DNA from: Deltaproteobacteria bacterium
GTDB taxonomy: Bacteria; Desulfobacterota; Desulfomonilia; Desulfomonilales; Desulfomonilaceae
Direction of reading: 5' to 3'
DNA: 56,553 nucleotides
NCBI GenBank assembly: GCA_021777225.1
Contig: JAJYDQ010000019.1
Coordinates: forward strand, 1 to 56,553
Part shown: piece by piece, positions 1 through 7,910 of the stretch
Layout: each line of letters starts with the position of its first letter
How positions within the stretch are numbered: position 1 is the stretch's first letter
Position numbers and translations under genes: made by a program
The notes under the pieces: model-generated
Database searches by the model: none
What the model was told of the DNA's origin: nothing
Seen by the model: the letters and a program-made list of their open reading frames with translations, nothing else

Positions 1-89
1 TATATGCCTCGCCCTCAACTGGGTAGTGAACCGGAAAGATCAAAACCAAAAAACATGCGCCATTAAGACAAAACTTTAGGCAAAGGCTA

Positions 90-794
90 TATATCATAAA
101 TGGACAAAAGACATTCATAACTAATGGATATTTTGCAGACCTGATCGTCTTGGCTTGCAAGACCGATCCAAACGCAGGACATCGCGGCATTAGTCTTATC
201 CTTGTGGATAAGGGTGCGCCAGGATTTCATCGAGGCCGAAAACTGGAAAAAATGGGCTATCATATGCAGGATACGGCCGAGCTTTTCTTTGAAGATTGCC
301 GTGTGCCCATCACGAACTTGCTTGGGGAAGAAGGTAAGGGTTTTAAGTACATGATGGAAAAACTCCAGCAAAAGCGACTGGAAGTTTCTATCAAGTGTCA
401 GGTCTTGGCCGAAGAAGCGCTTAAAGAGGCTCTTAATTATGTGAAGGTAAGGGAGGCTTTCGGTAAACCCATCGGGAATTTTCAATATAATGCGTTCAGG
501 TTGGCGGATATGGCCACTGAGGTTCAACTGGGCCGCACTTTTTTAGATAGCTTGATTAAGGACCATATTGCAGGAAAGAGCATTGTTCAGAAAGTTTCCA
601 TGGCCAAGTACTGGCTAGGGGAGATGGTAAATCGAATCGCTTATCAAGCCGTACAGCTACATGGCGGTTATGGCTACATGGAAGAATACCGGGTGTGTAA
701 AATTTATAAAGATGTCCGATGCCTATCAATTTTTGCTGGGACAAGCGAAATCATGAAACTCATTATCAGCAGAGCCATGGGACTAAATCCTTGA
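90..794 (+). CDS. Acyl-CoA dehydrogenase, C-terminal two thirds, 5' end disrupted or cut
   Basis: FAD-dependent acyl-CoA dehydrogenase, which oxidises a CoA thioester at the alpha-beta bond and passes electrons to ETF. The family text is clear from about base 90 (INGQKTFITNG) through the middle beta domain (LFFEDCRVP) and the C-terminal helical domain: a REAFGKPI motif, QLHGGYGYMEEY, and the end GTSEIMKLIISRAMG. Upstream of base 90 the same frame stays open to base 30 but does not read like the family. Weak family-like pieces (CLAL, GSE, KIKTK) sit in three different frames between bases 2 and 50, which suggests frameshifts or poor sequence at the window edge. No convincing start is visible; a TTG at 150 is in frame but lies inside the conserved domain. 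A broken acyl-CoA ligase follows, so the locus may be decaying. Family assignment is sure; substrate unknown. Confidence 0.8.
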   Translation, partial: YIINGQKTFITNGYFADLIVLACKTDPNAGHRGISLILVDKGAPGFHRGRKLEKMGYHMQDTAELFFEDCRVPITNLLGEEGKGFKYMMEKLQQKRLEVSIKCQVLAEEALKEALNYVKVREAFGKPIGNFQYNAFRLADMATEVQLGRTFLDSLIKDHIAGKSIVQKVSMAKYWLGEMVNRIAYQAVQLHGGYGYMEEYRVCKIYKDVRCLSIFAGTSEIMKLIISRAMGLNP

Positions 795-851
795 TCTGTT
801 GGATTTGATGAAATGATTGATGGTCTTTTTTAGCAACAAAAGGAGATGCCC

Positions 852-1349
852 ATGAATGTTGGTGATGTCCTTAAAAGATCTGCATCCAACTTCCCCGACA
901 AGACTGCATTGATTTTTGGTGACCAGAGAATTGATTACCGTACCCTAAATATACGAGTCAATTGCTTGTCCAATAGCCTGTTGGATATGGGACTGAAAAA
1001 AGGTGACAGAGTCGCTGTTCTTTTACATAACTGTCCGGAATTCATCGAAATATATTTTGCTTGCGCCAAATCAGGGGGAATCATTGTACCGATTAACAAT
1101 CTTCTTAGGATTAAGGAACTGCAAGAAATTTTGGAGCATATTGAGCCTCGATTTCTGATTTTTGACAAAGAATTCGATGAAATTGTCCAAACAAGTTCCG
1201 TTGGAATTAATCGAAAAAGACAAAATCTTGGCAATGAAATTACCGTGTCATCCATATGCGCAATCGGGGATAAAACATATAGAGGAGTCCTTGATTTCCA
1301 GCCAACTCAGAAAATGAAGGACAACTCTTTAGAGAAATTCTGGAACTGA
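852..1349 (+). pseudogene. Acyl-CoA ligase (AMP-forming), N-terminal fragment only
   Basis: N-terminal part of an AMP-forming acyl-CoA synthetase. About the first 115 residues match the family: FPDKTALIFGDQRIDY, then LGLKKGDRVAVLL-like text, then SGGIIVPINNLLR. The remaining 50 residues do not look like the family. A full ligase has about 500 to 550 residues; the P-loop (TSGTTG type), the A8 motif and the catalytic lysine are all absent here and from the next 80 bases. The ATG at 852 is preferred because AGGAG at 841-845 sits six bases before it. The fragment lies between an acyl-CoA dehydrogenase and a molybdenum hydroxylase, so a deletion joining two catabolic loci is likely. It should not have ligase activity. 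Confidence 0.7.
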
Positions 1350-1427
1350 TTCCGTTGTGAAGGACCTTGACAACCCTTTGAGCTATCTTCAAAAATTGGA
1401 CTTCACAAAGAAAATAGAGGAAGACAA

Positions 1428-1925
1428 ATGAAGCACAGAATCAATTTTAAAGTGAACGGAGACGAATATTCACTTGCTGTAGAACCATGGAAGACTCTGA
1501 ATGAAGCGCTTCGTGAGGACCTTAACCTAACGGGCACCAAGTTGGGCTGTGGCACTGGCGATTGCGGGGCATGCACCGTCATAGTAGACGGCAAAAGTGT
1601 CAGTTCATGTTTGACCTTGGCTGTGTCGGTCGATGGGAAGAGCGTTACTACCGTTGAGGGTCTCGCTCCTTCGGGGGATGAGCTGCATCCCATACAGGAG
1701 GCTTTTGTCAAAACCGGGGCCATTCAATGTGGCTTTTGCACTGCCGGAATGGAAATGGCGGCGCTTCATCTTTTGAACCATAACCCTTCTCCTAATGAGG
1801 CGGAAATAAGAGCTGGTCTTTCAGGGCATTTGTGCAGGTGCACTGGATATAGCCAGATCGTGGAAGCTATCTCGGTTGCGGCGGAAACAATGAAGAATAG
1901 TCAATCGGAAGAGGAAGAACAATGA
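1428..1925 (+). CDS. Molybdenum hydroxylase, [2Fe-2S] small subunit
   Basis: Small electron-transfer subunit of a xanthine dehydrogenase/CO dehydrogenase-family hydroxylase, 165 residues, the usual length. It carries the plant-ferredoxin-type site near residues 40 to 62 (CGTGDCGACTV with a later SSC) and the C-terminal helical site near residues 100 to 140 (CGFCTAGM and LCRCTGY). Each site holds one [2Fe-2S] cluster, carrying electrons from the molybdenum centre to FAD. GAGGAAG stands before the ATG. The stop overlaps the next start as ATGA, so the small and medium subunits are translationally coupled. Family certain; the substrate cannot be read from this subunit. Confidence 0.93.
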   Translation: MKHRINFKVNGDEYSLAVEPWKTLNEALREDLNLTGTKLGCGTGDCGACTVIVDGKSVSSCLTLAVSVDGKSVTTVEGLAPSGDELHPIQEAFVKTGAIQCGFCTAGMEMAALHLLNHNPSPNEAEIRAGLSGHLCRCTGYSQIVEAISVAAETMKNSQSEEEEQ

Positions 1926-2797
1926 GACTGCCGAAATTTGAATATTTTACGCCTAAAACATTAAACGAAGCCCTGGCACTTCTTAAGGAACAAGGAGAAG
2001 GGGCTTATATTATGGCAGGTGGCACAGATATTGTAGTTAAAATGCTCCACGGCCGTTTAAGGCCAAAATCGGTTATCGCCCTGCAGGAAATTGACGGGAT
2101 TAACAAGATTAGTTTCAGTCCTCAAGAGGGTTTGACAATAGGCGCAACTGCAAGGATAGTTAACATTTTGTCTCATCCTGACATTCTGCAATACTACCCT
2201 GCGCTTACGGATGCCGTTAAAGTTATGGCTAACATAGAAGTCCGAAACATGGGAACGGTTGTAGGGAATCTCTGTAATGCGGCTCCGTCCGCCGATACGG
2301 CTCCCCCACTTATAACCATGGGATCAGTAGTCGTATTAACAAGCCTGGAAGGCGAGAGGCGGCTGTCCCTGGATGAATTTTTTAAGGGGCCGGGGATTAC
2401 CGCCATGAACCAGGGAGAAATAATGACCTCCGTATTTGTTCCACTTCCGCAACCACGATCAGGAGGATCTTACAAAAGGATATCGGCTCGGTGTGGTGTG
2501 GATATTGCCCCGGCGAGCGCTGGTACCATGGCCGTTTTTCGGGATGAAATCTGTTCAGATGTTAAATTGGTTTTAGGAGCGGTAGCTCCCATTCCTTTGC
2601 GCGCGTATAGGACTGAGAATCTCCTGCGGGGAAAACAATGGACGCATGAACTGATACAAGACGCTGGTTATGAAGCTGCTGAAGAATCTATGCCCATTTC
2701 GGATTGTAGAGCAAGCGCAGAATGGCGAAAAAAGATGGTGGCCGTATTAACTCGCCGAACCCTTGTGGAAGCCTATGAGCGGTCAAAGAAAAACTAG
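1922..2797 (+). CDS. Molybdenum hydroxylase, FAD-binding medium subunit
   Basis: FAD subunit (291 residues) of the same heterotrimer. It shows the two flavin-binding motifs of the family: AGGTDIVV near residue 33 and a TVVGNLCNAAPSAD stretch near residue 115. 4-Hydroxybenzoyl-CoA reductase medium subunits carry an additional roughly 40-residue loop with four cysteines for a [4Fe-4S] cluster between the second flavin motif and the following domain. That loop is absent here, as in most xanthine dehydrogenase-type subunits. The protein should therefore run the usual oxidative direction, or at least lacks the low-potential cluster used for benzoyl-CoA-type reduction. It overlaps the upstream gene by four bases and is followed by the large subunit after 18 bases. 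Confidence 0.92.
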   Translation: MRLPKFEYFTPKTLNEALALLKEQGEGAYIMAGGTDIVVKMLHGRLRPKSVIALQEIDGINKISFSPQEGLTIGATARIVNILSHPDILQYYPALTDAVKVMANIEVRNMGTVVGNLCNAAPSADTAPPLITMGSVVVLTSLEGERRLSLDEFFKGPGITAMNQGEIMTSVFVPLPQPRSGGSYKRISARCGVDIAPASAGTMAVFRDEICSDVKLVLGAVAPIPLRAYRTENLLRGKQWTHELIQDAGYEAAEESMPISDCRASAEWRKKMVAVLTRRTLVEAYERSKKN

Positions 2798-2815
2798 CGC
2801 ACACTGAAAGGAAAA

Positions 2816-5158
2816 ATGATGAAAGAATTCAGTATTATAGGGAAAGATGTGCCAAGAACCGACGCGATTGTAAAGGCAAGGGGAGCGGCTGCTTATACGG
2901 ATGACATGAAGTTGCCCGGAATGCTTCACGGACGCATCTTAAGAAGCCCATTACCGCATGCCCTGATAAAAAATATCGACACAAGTAAAGCCGCTTCTTT
3001 GCCTGGAGTAAAATGCGTTGTCACGGCCGAAGATACCCCCAAAATCAAATACGGTAACTGGAGGCTTTTTCCGGAAACTCAGGATGAATACCCTTTAGCG
3101 ATTGACAAGGTTCGGTTTATTGGAGATGAAGTAGCCGCAGTAGCCGCGATAGACAAGGATATAGCTGAAGAGGCCTTAGAACTGATTGATGTGGAATACG
3201 AGGAACTACCCGCCGTATTTGATGTAGACATCGCAATGAAATCAGAAGCGCCTGTGCTCCATGATTATTGTCCTACCAATATAAGCGTCAATCGGAAAAT
3301 CAAATATGGCGATGTAGAAAAGGGGTTTGCAGAGTCAGACTATGTGAGGGAAGATACTTTCACGGTGCATGGCGTGAGCCACGCTTACCTTGAACCATGC
3401 TCCGCCTTGGCCCAGGTAGATTTGGATGGTAGAATCACGATCTGGACGTCTACTCAAGTCCCCTACATAGTGCAATGCCTGCTGGCTTCAACACTTGGCA
3501 TGAGGGAAAACGACATCAGAGTCATCAAGCCCTTTGTGGGTGGAGGGTTCGGTGGAAAAATGGAATTGCGCACATGGGAATTCTGCGCAGCTTTAATGGC
3601 CAAGAGGACTGGTCGGCCTGTAAAGTTCACTCTAAGCAGAGAAGAAGAATTTCTTGCAGGAAGACGCAGGCACCCCATGAAGCTTCATTCAAAAATCGGA
3701 TTTAAGAAGGACGGAACCATCGTTGCCAAGGATTTGAAAATCCAGCTGGATGGGGGAGCCTATAATGCAATGGGTCCAACAGCGACATTTTTATGTGGTA
3801 ATTTTGGGGCCATGCTTTACCGTTATCCTAACTACAGATTTCATGGACAGCATATTTACACAAATAAACCGCCTGCCAGCGCTATGCGTGGATTCGGAGC
3901 GCCCCAATCACTTTATGCCACCGAAATCCAGATGAATATCGCGGCTGAGGATTTGGGAATCGATCCGATTGATATCAGACTCAAAAATGCCCAAGTTAGT
4001 GGGGACAAAATTCCCGACGTCGCTACTATTTCGAGTTGCGGCTTTGTTGAATCAATACAAAGGGTCGCTGAAATGAGCGGATGGAAGGAAAAGCGAAACA
4101 GCCTCAAACTAGGTCAAGGCATTGGCATTGGTTGTTACAGTTTTATTTCAGGAGGAGTGTTTAACTGGTTTAACACTCAATATCCTTTTTCCGCAGCCGA
4201 AGTTAGGGTGTTTTCAGATGGCACAGCGCATCTCCTCACTATGGCCGCCGATATTGGACAGGGATCGGATACAGTGCTCAAACAAATACTTGCAGAGGAA
4301 CTCGGCCTCACCATGGAAGACATACGAATGACTTCAGCAGATACGGCTATGACTCCTCAGGGGGACTTAGGCTCATGGGGCAGTAGAGTTACACTTATGG
4401 CCGGAAATGCGGTAGTCAATGCTGCCAAGAAAATAAAGGAAGAGCTGTTTGGTGCTGTGTCAGCTCATCATAACCTAAACGTCATTCACGAAATCGAATG
4501 TAAGAATGGAAGAGTGCAGGCAAAGACAAGACCTGATTATGGGTTGTCCTTTGGAGAGGCGGTTGCTTTAGTTCAGAAAGCAAACAGGGGCGAGCCCCTT
4601 GTAGCGCGTGGATCGTACACGCCTCGAGGTAAAGGATTAGTAACCCCCGCTTTTGGTTTTGGCGCCCAAGTAGCTGAAGTTGAAGTTGATAAAGAAACCG
4701 GTCTCGTGAAGGTAAAAGAAATGTGGACGGCCCATGATTGTGGAACAGTAATCAACCCGCGGAGTGTTGAAGGACAACTAGCCGGTTCTATCCAAATGGG
4801 GCTGGGTTATGCGCTTTCCGAACAATTTGTCATGGATGGTGGCAAAACGCTGAACGCAAACTTTGCGGACTATAAGATGCCAACAGCCATGGATATGCCA
4901 CTGAGTCATGTGACACACGTTGATACGTACGAGAACGAAGGACCAATGGGCGCGAAGGAGTGCGGGGAAGGGCTTGCCTCACCAACCGCGCCGGCAATTT
5001 CTGACGCTGTTTATCATGCGACAGGCTATCGCTGCAAAGATTTGCCAATTACCCCGGAAAAAATCTTGGAACATGTGGAGAAAACAGAGGACGTTGGTTT
5101 GGAAAGTAGAAAAACTTTACACTGCGATCTAGAGCCAGAGCCATACAAAATAGGATGA
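2816..5158 (+). CDS. Molybdenum hydroxylase, molybdopterin-binding large subunit
   Basis: Catalytic subunit, 780 residues, binding Mo-molybdopterin cytosine dinucleotide or a related cofactor. Visible landmarks are GGGFGGKM near residue 242, AMRGFGAPQ near 356, a glutamine-glycine cofactor loop (DIGQGSDT) near 480, GSWGSRVT near 520, and GAKECGEG near 711 carrying the catalytic glutamate. The aerobic CO dehydrogenase active-site loop (AYRCSFR) is not present, so it is not a form I CO dehydrogenase. The overall text resembles the large subunits of 4-hydroxybenzoyl-CoA reductase and xanthine dehydrogenase. A purine, N-heterocycle or aromatic CoA thioester are all possible substrates. GAAAGG precedes tandem ATG codons. 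A perfect hairpin follows the gene and separates it from the convergent MarR gene. Confidence 0.92.
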   Translation: MMKEFSIIGKDVPRTDAIVKARGAAAYTDDMKLPGMLHGRILRSPLPHALIKNIDTSKAASLPGVKCVVTAEDTPKIKYGNWRLFPETQDEYPLAIDKVRFIGDEVAAVAAIDKDIAEEALELIDVEYEELPAVFDVDIAMKSEAPVLHDYCPTNISVNRKIKYGDVEKGFAESDYVREDTFTVHGVSHAYLEPCSALAQVDLDGRITIWTSTQVPYIVQCLLASTLGMRENDIRVIKPFVGGGFGGKMELRTWEFCAALMAKRTGRPVKFTLSREEEFLAGRRRHPMKLHSKIGFKKDGTIVAKDLKIQLDGGAYNAMGPTATFLCGNFGAMLYRYPNYRFHGQHIYTNKPPASAMRGFGAPQSLYATEIQMNIAAEDLGIDPIDIRLKNAQVSGDKIPDVATISSCGFVESIQRVAEMSGWKEKRNSLKLGQGIGIGCYSFISGGVFNWFNTQYPFSAAEVRVFSDGTAHLLTMAADIGQGSDTVLKQILAEELGLTMEDIRMTSADTAMTPQGDLGSWGSRVTLMAGNAVVNAAKKIKEELFGAVSAHHNLNVIHEIECKNGRVQAKTRPDYGLSFGEAVALVQKANRGEPLVARGSYTPRGKGLVTPAFGFGAQVAEVEVDKETGLVKVKEMWTAHDCGTVINPRSVEGQLAGSIQMGLGYALSEQFVMDGGKTLNANFADYKMPTAMDMPLSHVTHVDTYENEGPMGAKECGEGLASPTAPAISDAVYHATGYRCKDLPITPEKILEHVEKTEDVGLESRKTLHCDLEPEPYKIG

Positions 5159-5197
5159 AAAACTAGCGCCATAGGTCTTGTGGTATGCTGGTCACCC

Positions 5198-5228
5198 AAA
5201 TCTCCCCTTTACCCCCTAGGGGAGATTT
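5198..5228. terminator. Hairpin between convergent genes
   Basis: A perfect 10-bp inverted repeat (AAATCTCCCC at 5198-5207, GGGGAGATTT at 5219-5228) with an 11-base loop. It lies between the molybdenum hydroxylase operon and the convergent MarR gene. There is no long T-run on either side, so it may work with weak U-tracts or as an RNA-stabilising 3' end for both transcripts. Confidence 0.6.
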
Positions 5229-5287
5229 GATAAAAGATAATGAAACCACATCTTTTCAGGCCAGAAGTCTTGTATGCAGTCTAACAA

Positions 5288-5740
5288 TTAATTGGTTTGC
5301 TTGAGAATACCTTGTAGTATTCTCAGGAGTGACGATTTTTGTTCATGGGAATATTCCATCAGGTATTTTTCCAATCCCTGATCTTTGTAGACGGAAATAT
5401 CCTTCAACACATGTTTTCCTAGGGAAGTAATTTGTAGCCTTTTTAATCTGTCATCCTTGGGATCGTTTGTTCGAACAATAAACCCGTTTTTTTCTAATCT
5501 CTTTGCAATTCCCGTCATGTTTGCGCCCGAGATCAACATGATTCTGTTCACGTTCTTCATAGTATTTTGGCCATTCACTGAGGCATCCAAGACCCTTAGC
5601 AGATTGTATTGAGAGAATGTCAGGTCCCAGTTCTTGACTATGGCTGACGAGTTCTTCTTAAAGCGTTCGGCGACTCTCACGATTGCCATCATCACCCTCT
5701 CATCAATGCTCATGTCACTTTTGTAATTGTTGTCGGACAT
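5288..5740 (-). CDS. MarR-family transcriptional regulator
   Basis: Winged-helix regulator of about 150 residues. The MarR order is visible: an N-terminal dimerisation helix, then a helix-turn-helix region with LTFSQYNLLRVL and ISGANMTGIAKRLEKNG, then the wing with DPKDDRLKRLQIT (family DxRxxxxxLT type). The ATG at 5740 is chosen because AGGGGAAGG lies about ten bases upstream; an upstream extension of 15 residues has no such site. It is divergent from the DUF3237 gene with 110 bases between, and convergent with the molybdenum hydroxylase operon. It may control either or both in response to a phenolic or acyl-CoA ligand, which is inference from the family. Confidence 0.88.
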   Translation of the reverse strand: MSDNNYKSDMSIDERVMMAIVRVAERFKKNSSAIVKNWDLTFSQYNLLRVLDASVNGQNTMKNVNRIMLISGANMTGIAKRLEKNGFIVRTNDPKDDRLKRLQITSLGKHVLKDISVYKDQGLEKYLMEYSHEQKSSLLRILQGILKQTN

Positions 5741-5767
5741 AGTTCTAAAAACCTTCCCCTGATAATG

Positions 5768-5799
5768 TTGCAAGAGGCATAACAATCAGGCTATATAAT
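5768..5799 (+). promoter_or_regulatory. Possible promoter of the DUF3237 gene
   Basis: TTGCAA at 5768-5773 and TATATAAT at 5792-5799 lie in the divergent gap between the MarR gene and the DUF3237 gene, 18 to 20 bases apart depending on the -10 chosen. The spacing is on the long side, as often seen at regulated promoters. No clear long MarR palindrome was found. Confidence 0.35.
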
Positions 5800-5850
5800 A
5801 TCTCTGGTAACGAGCGCCACCATATTTGTTTATTAGAGGAGAAATGGGAA

Positions 5851-6420
5851 ATGAGCAAGAGGAGTTTGATCATTTTGACGGCTTTAATAGCCTTAGTAAT
5901 CCCTGACCTAACATATTCTTTGACAAGAACTGTTAGCGACTCACCGGTTAACGAACCTCCGAAACCACATCTCCAGTACATGGCTCGTTTTTCAGTAGAC
6001 CTTATTGCTCCCATTTGGGAACTGGGAAAGACCAGTGATCTTGGCAAACGTCGGATCATTCCTATTACCGGGGGAAAATTCGAGGGCCCTCTTTTGAGCG
6101 GGGAGATCATGAATAATGGTGCGGACTGGCAAATAGTCACCGAAGATGGGGTGGCGATTATCGATACAAGATATCTGTTGAAAACCAATGATGGAGCACT
6201 AATTATGCTTCAAACGAAAGGCTTCCGTTACGGTTCTCCGGAAGTCTTAGCAAAAATCGCTAAAGGTGAGATAGTAGACCCGAATGAATACTTCTTTAGA
6301 TTGTACATGCAATTCGAAACCAGCGCTCCGCAATATAAGTGGCTAAACAGCGCCATGGCGATTGGAATTGCAATGCGACTAGGTAACGCTGTTGTGTATG
6401 ATGCATATTTGATCAAGTAG
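5851..6420 (+). CDS. Secreted DUF3237 (UPF0311) family protein
   Basis: 189 residues. An N-terminal signal peptide (hydrophobic run after MSKR, likely cut after residue 23) is followed by a complete DUF3237 domain. Recognisable pieces are APIWELGKTSDLGKRRIIP, TGGKFEGP, NNGADWQ, VAIIDTRYLLKTNDGALI, DPNEYFFR, FETSAPQYKWLN and VVYDAYLI. The biochemical role of the family is not established; members form a small beta-barrel and often occur near aromatic or CoA-ester catabolism genes. Most family members I know of are cytoplasmic, so the signal peptide is noteworthy. AGGAG lies nine bases before the ATG. It is divergent from the MarR gene. Confidence 0.85.
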   Translation: MSKRSLIILTALIALVIPDLTYSLTRTVSDSPVNEPPKPHLQYMARFSVDLIAPIWELGKTSDLGKRRIIPITGGKFEGPLLSGEIMNNGADWQIVTEDGVAIIDTRYLLKTNDGALIMLQTKGFRYGSPEVLAKIAKGEIVDPNEYFFRLYMQFETSAPQYKWLNSAMAIGIAMRLGNAVVYDAYLIK

Positions 6421-6671
6421 GCCAATAATGCCTTTGGGTTGTCCTGGGCGTGCCCCCTAATTTTTTACTTTTTTCACGCAGGATATAAGCAAAAAATTTG
6501 GCGATTGCTCTTTGATTGAATCAATCTATTTCCGAAACGTCAAACTCGAACCGTCTCTTGACCAACAAGGCTGAGCGAACAATTTTAATTGATATGAAAG
6601 TACTTTTTACTATAGTTTGATCAGGGACAGGAAAATGAGATAACGATCGGGAAGAAATCTTCATAGAAATT

Positions 6672-7910
6672 ATGAAAAAAGATGTACTTATAGTTGGCGG
6701 AGGAATCACGGGCCTGAGTTTGAGCTGGGAACTCTCATGTCTCGGTATTAACTCAATACTGGTGGAAAAGGCGCCTTTTTTGGGTGGCCATGTATCACAA
6801 TTTGCGTGCAAGGCTACGGAAACATGCCAAAAATGCGGCGCCTGTCTTCTTGAAGACTGTCTCAGCAAATTGGCTGGCGCCGAGTGTTCTGATATCTTGG
6901 TAAATTCAACAATCGATTCGTTCAGAGAGGCAAGTCGAAAATTTAACGCTCTCATCTTGCAACGGCAATCTCAAGTCATTAATGAAAAATGCGATGATTG
7001 TGGCCTTTGTTCAAAAGTTTGTCCTGTAGAAGGCGCGTTATTAAGGCCATCATTAGACTCCAGATTGTATATCTCTAACAATAAATGTCTGAAGTCGCTA
7101 GGTATTCAGTGTGAAGCGTGTGCTCAGATTTGTCCGCAGGGAGCTATAGAGCTTGCAGAAAAAACTAAAGAGATAAAAATAGAAGCTTCGGCTGTCGCTG
7201 TATGCACAGGTTTCACGCCATTTGACGCGTCAAGGAAGCCCAGACTGGGATACCAGAGAGTTCCCGGTGTCTTAACTACACTAGAACTCGATTCCCTGCT
7301 AAGGACTGGAAACTTCGAACCTCTTCTACCTGCCGATGAGTTGAAATCAGTAGCGTTTATCCAATGTGTCGGCAGCCGAGACGCCAAGTCGGGAGCAAAT
7401 TACTGCTCACGGATTTGTTGTGGAGTTTCGATCAGGTTGGCCCGTCTTCTTAAGAATAAATACCCGCAGGCTGAATCTACAATCTTTTATATGGACACAC
7501 AAACTTTCGAAAGGGAATTCGATAAAACATTTGGTCAGGCCCAAAATGAAATGACTTTCGTCAGGGCTATGCCAGCGGAAATTAGATCCGGGGAAGACGG
7601 TCGGCCGGAAGTAACTTATCACGGCAATGACGATACAAAACAAAAGGTGGCGTTTGACCTGGTTATACTGAGTATAGGAATTGGTCCTCGTGATCCTGAC
7701 CTGCCTAGAAGTTTTCCCACTCTGTGGAATAATCGTGACGGTTTCATTGGTTCTGATGACATTGATGTTAGCGGTGGCCACCCTGGAATCTTCGTAGCGG
7801 GTGCTAATCAGGGTCCGAAATCTATAACCGATTGTGTTTCGCAATCAATTTTGGCGGCGTCTCAGATAAAGAAATATCTCGATCGCGTCAAAATGGGAGA
7901 ACAGTTGTGA
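6672..7910 (+). CDS. HdrA-like FAD and iron-sulfur protein
   Basis: 412-residue protein related to heterodisulfide reductase subunit A and QmoA. It begins with a Rossmann FAD site (DVLIVGGGITGLS), followed by an HdrA-type cysteine group (CQKCGACLLEDC, residues about 52 to 64). Next come two [4Fe-4S] ferredoxin motifs (CDDCGLCSKVCP and CEACAQICP, residues about 108 to 160), a second nucleotide-fold part with IQCVGSRD, a cysteine pair in YCSRICCGVS, and a C-terminal flavin loop (PGIFVAGANQGPKSI). It is shorter than methanogen HdrA (about 650). Predicted role is a cytoplasmic hub moving electrons between the partner encoded next and HdrB/HdrC. The stop overlaps the next gene's GTG start. Confidence 0.85.
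   Translation: MKKDVLIVGGGITGLSLSWELSCLGINSILVEKAPFLGGHVSQFACKATETCQKCGACLLEDCLSKLAGAECSDILVNSTIDSFREASRKFNALILQRQSQVINEKCDDCGLCSKVCPVEGALLRPSLDSRLYISNNKCLKSLGIQCEACAQICPQGAIELAEKTKEIKIEASAVAVCTGFTPFDASRKPRLGYQRVPGVLTTLELDSLLRTGNFEPLLPADELKSVAFIQCVGSRDAKSGANYCSRICCGVSIRLARLLKNKYPQAESTIFYMDTQTFEREFDKTFGQAQNEMTFVRAMPAEIRSGEDGRPEVTYHGNDDTKQKVAFDLVILSIGIGPRDPDLPRSFPTLWNNRDGFIGSDDIDVSGGHPGIFVAGANQGPKSITDCVSQSILAASQIKKYLDRVKMGEQL

Noticed and set aside
1922-2797. Full 4-hydroxybenzoyl-CoA reductase with HcrB-type [4Fe-4S] loop
   Set aside because: The four-cysteine insertion is absent and the subunit is correspondingly shorter.
2816-5158. Form I aerobic CO dehydrogenase
   Set aside because: The AYRCSFR active-site loop is not present; the equivalent region reads AMRGFGAPQ.
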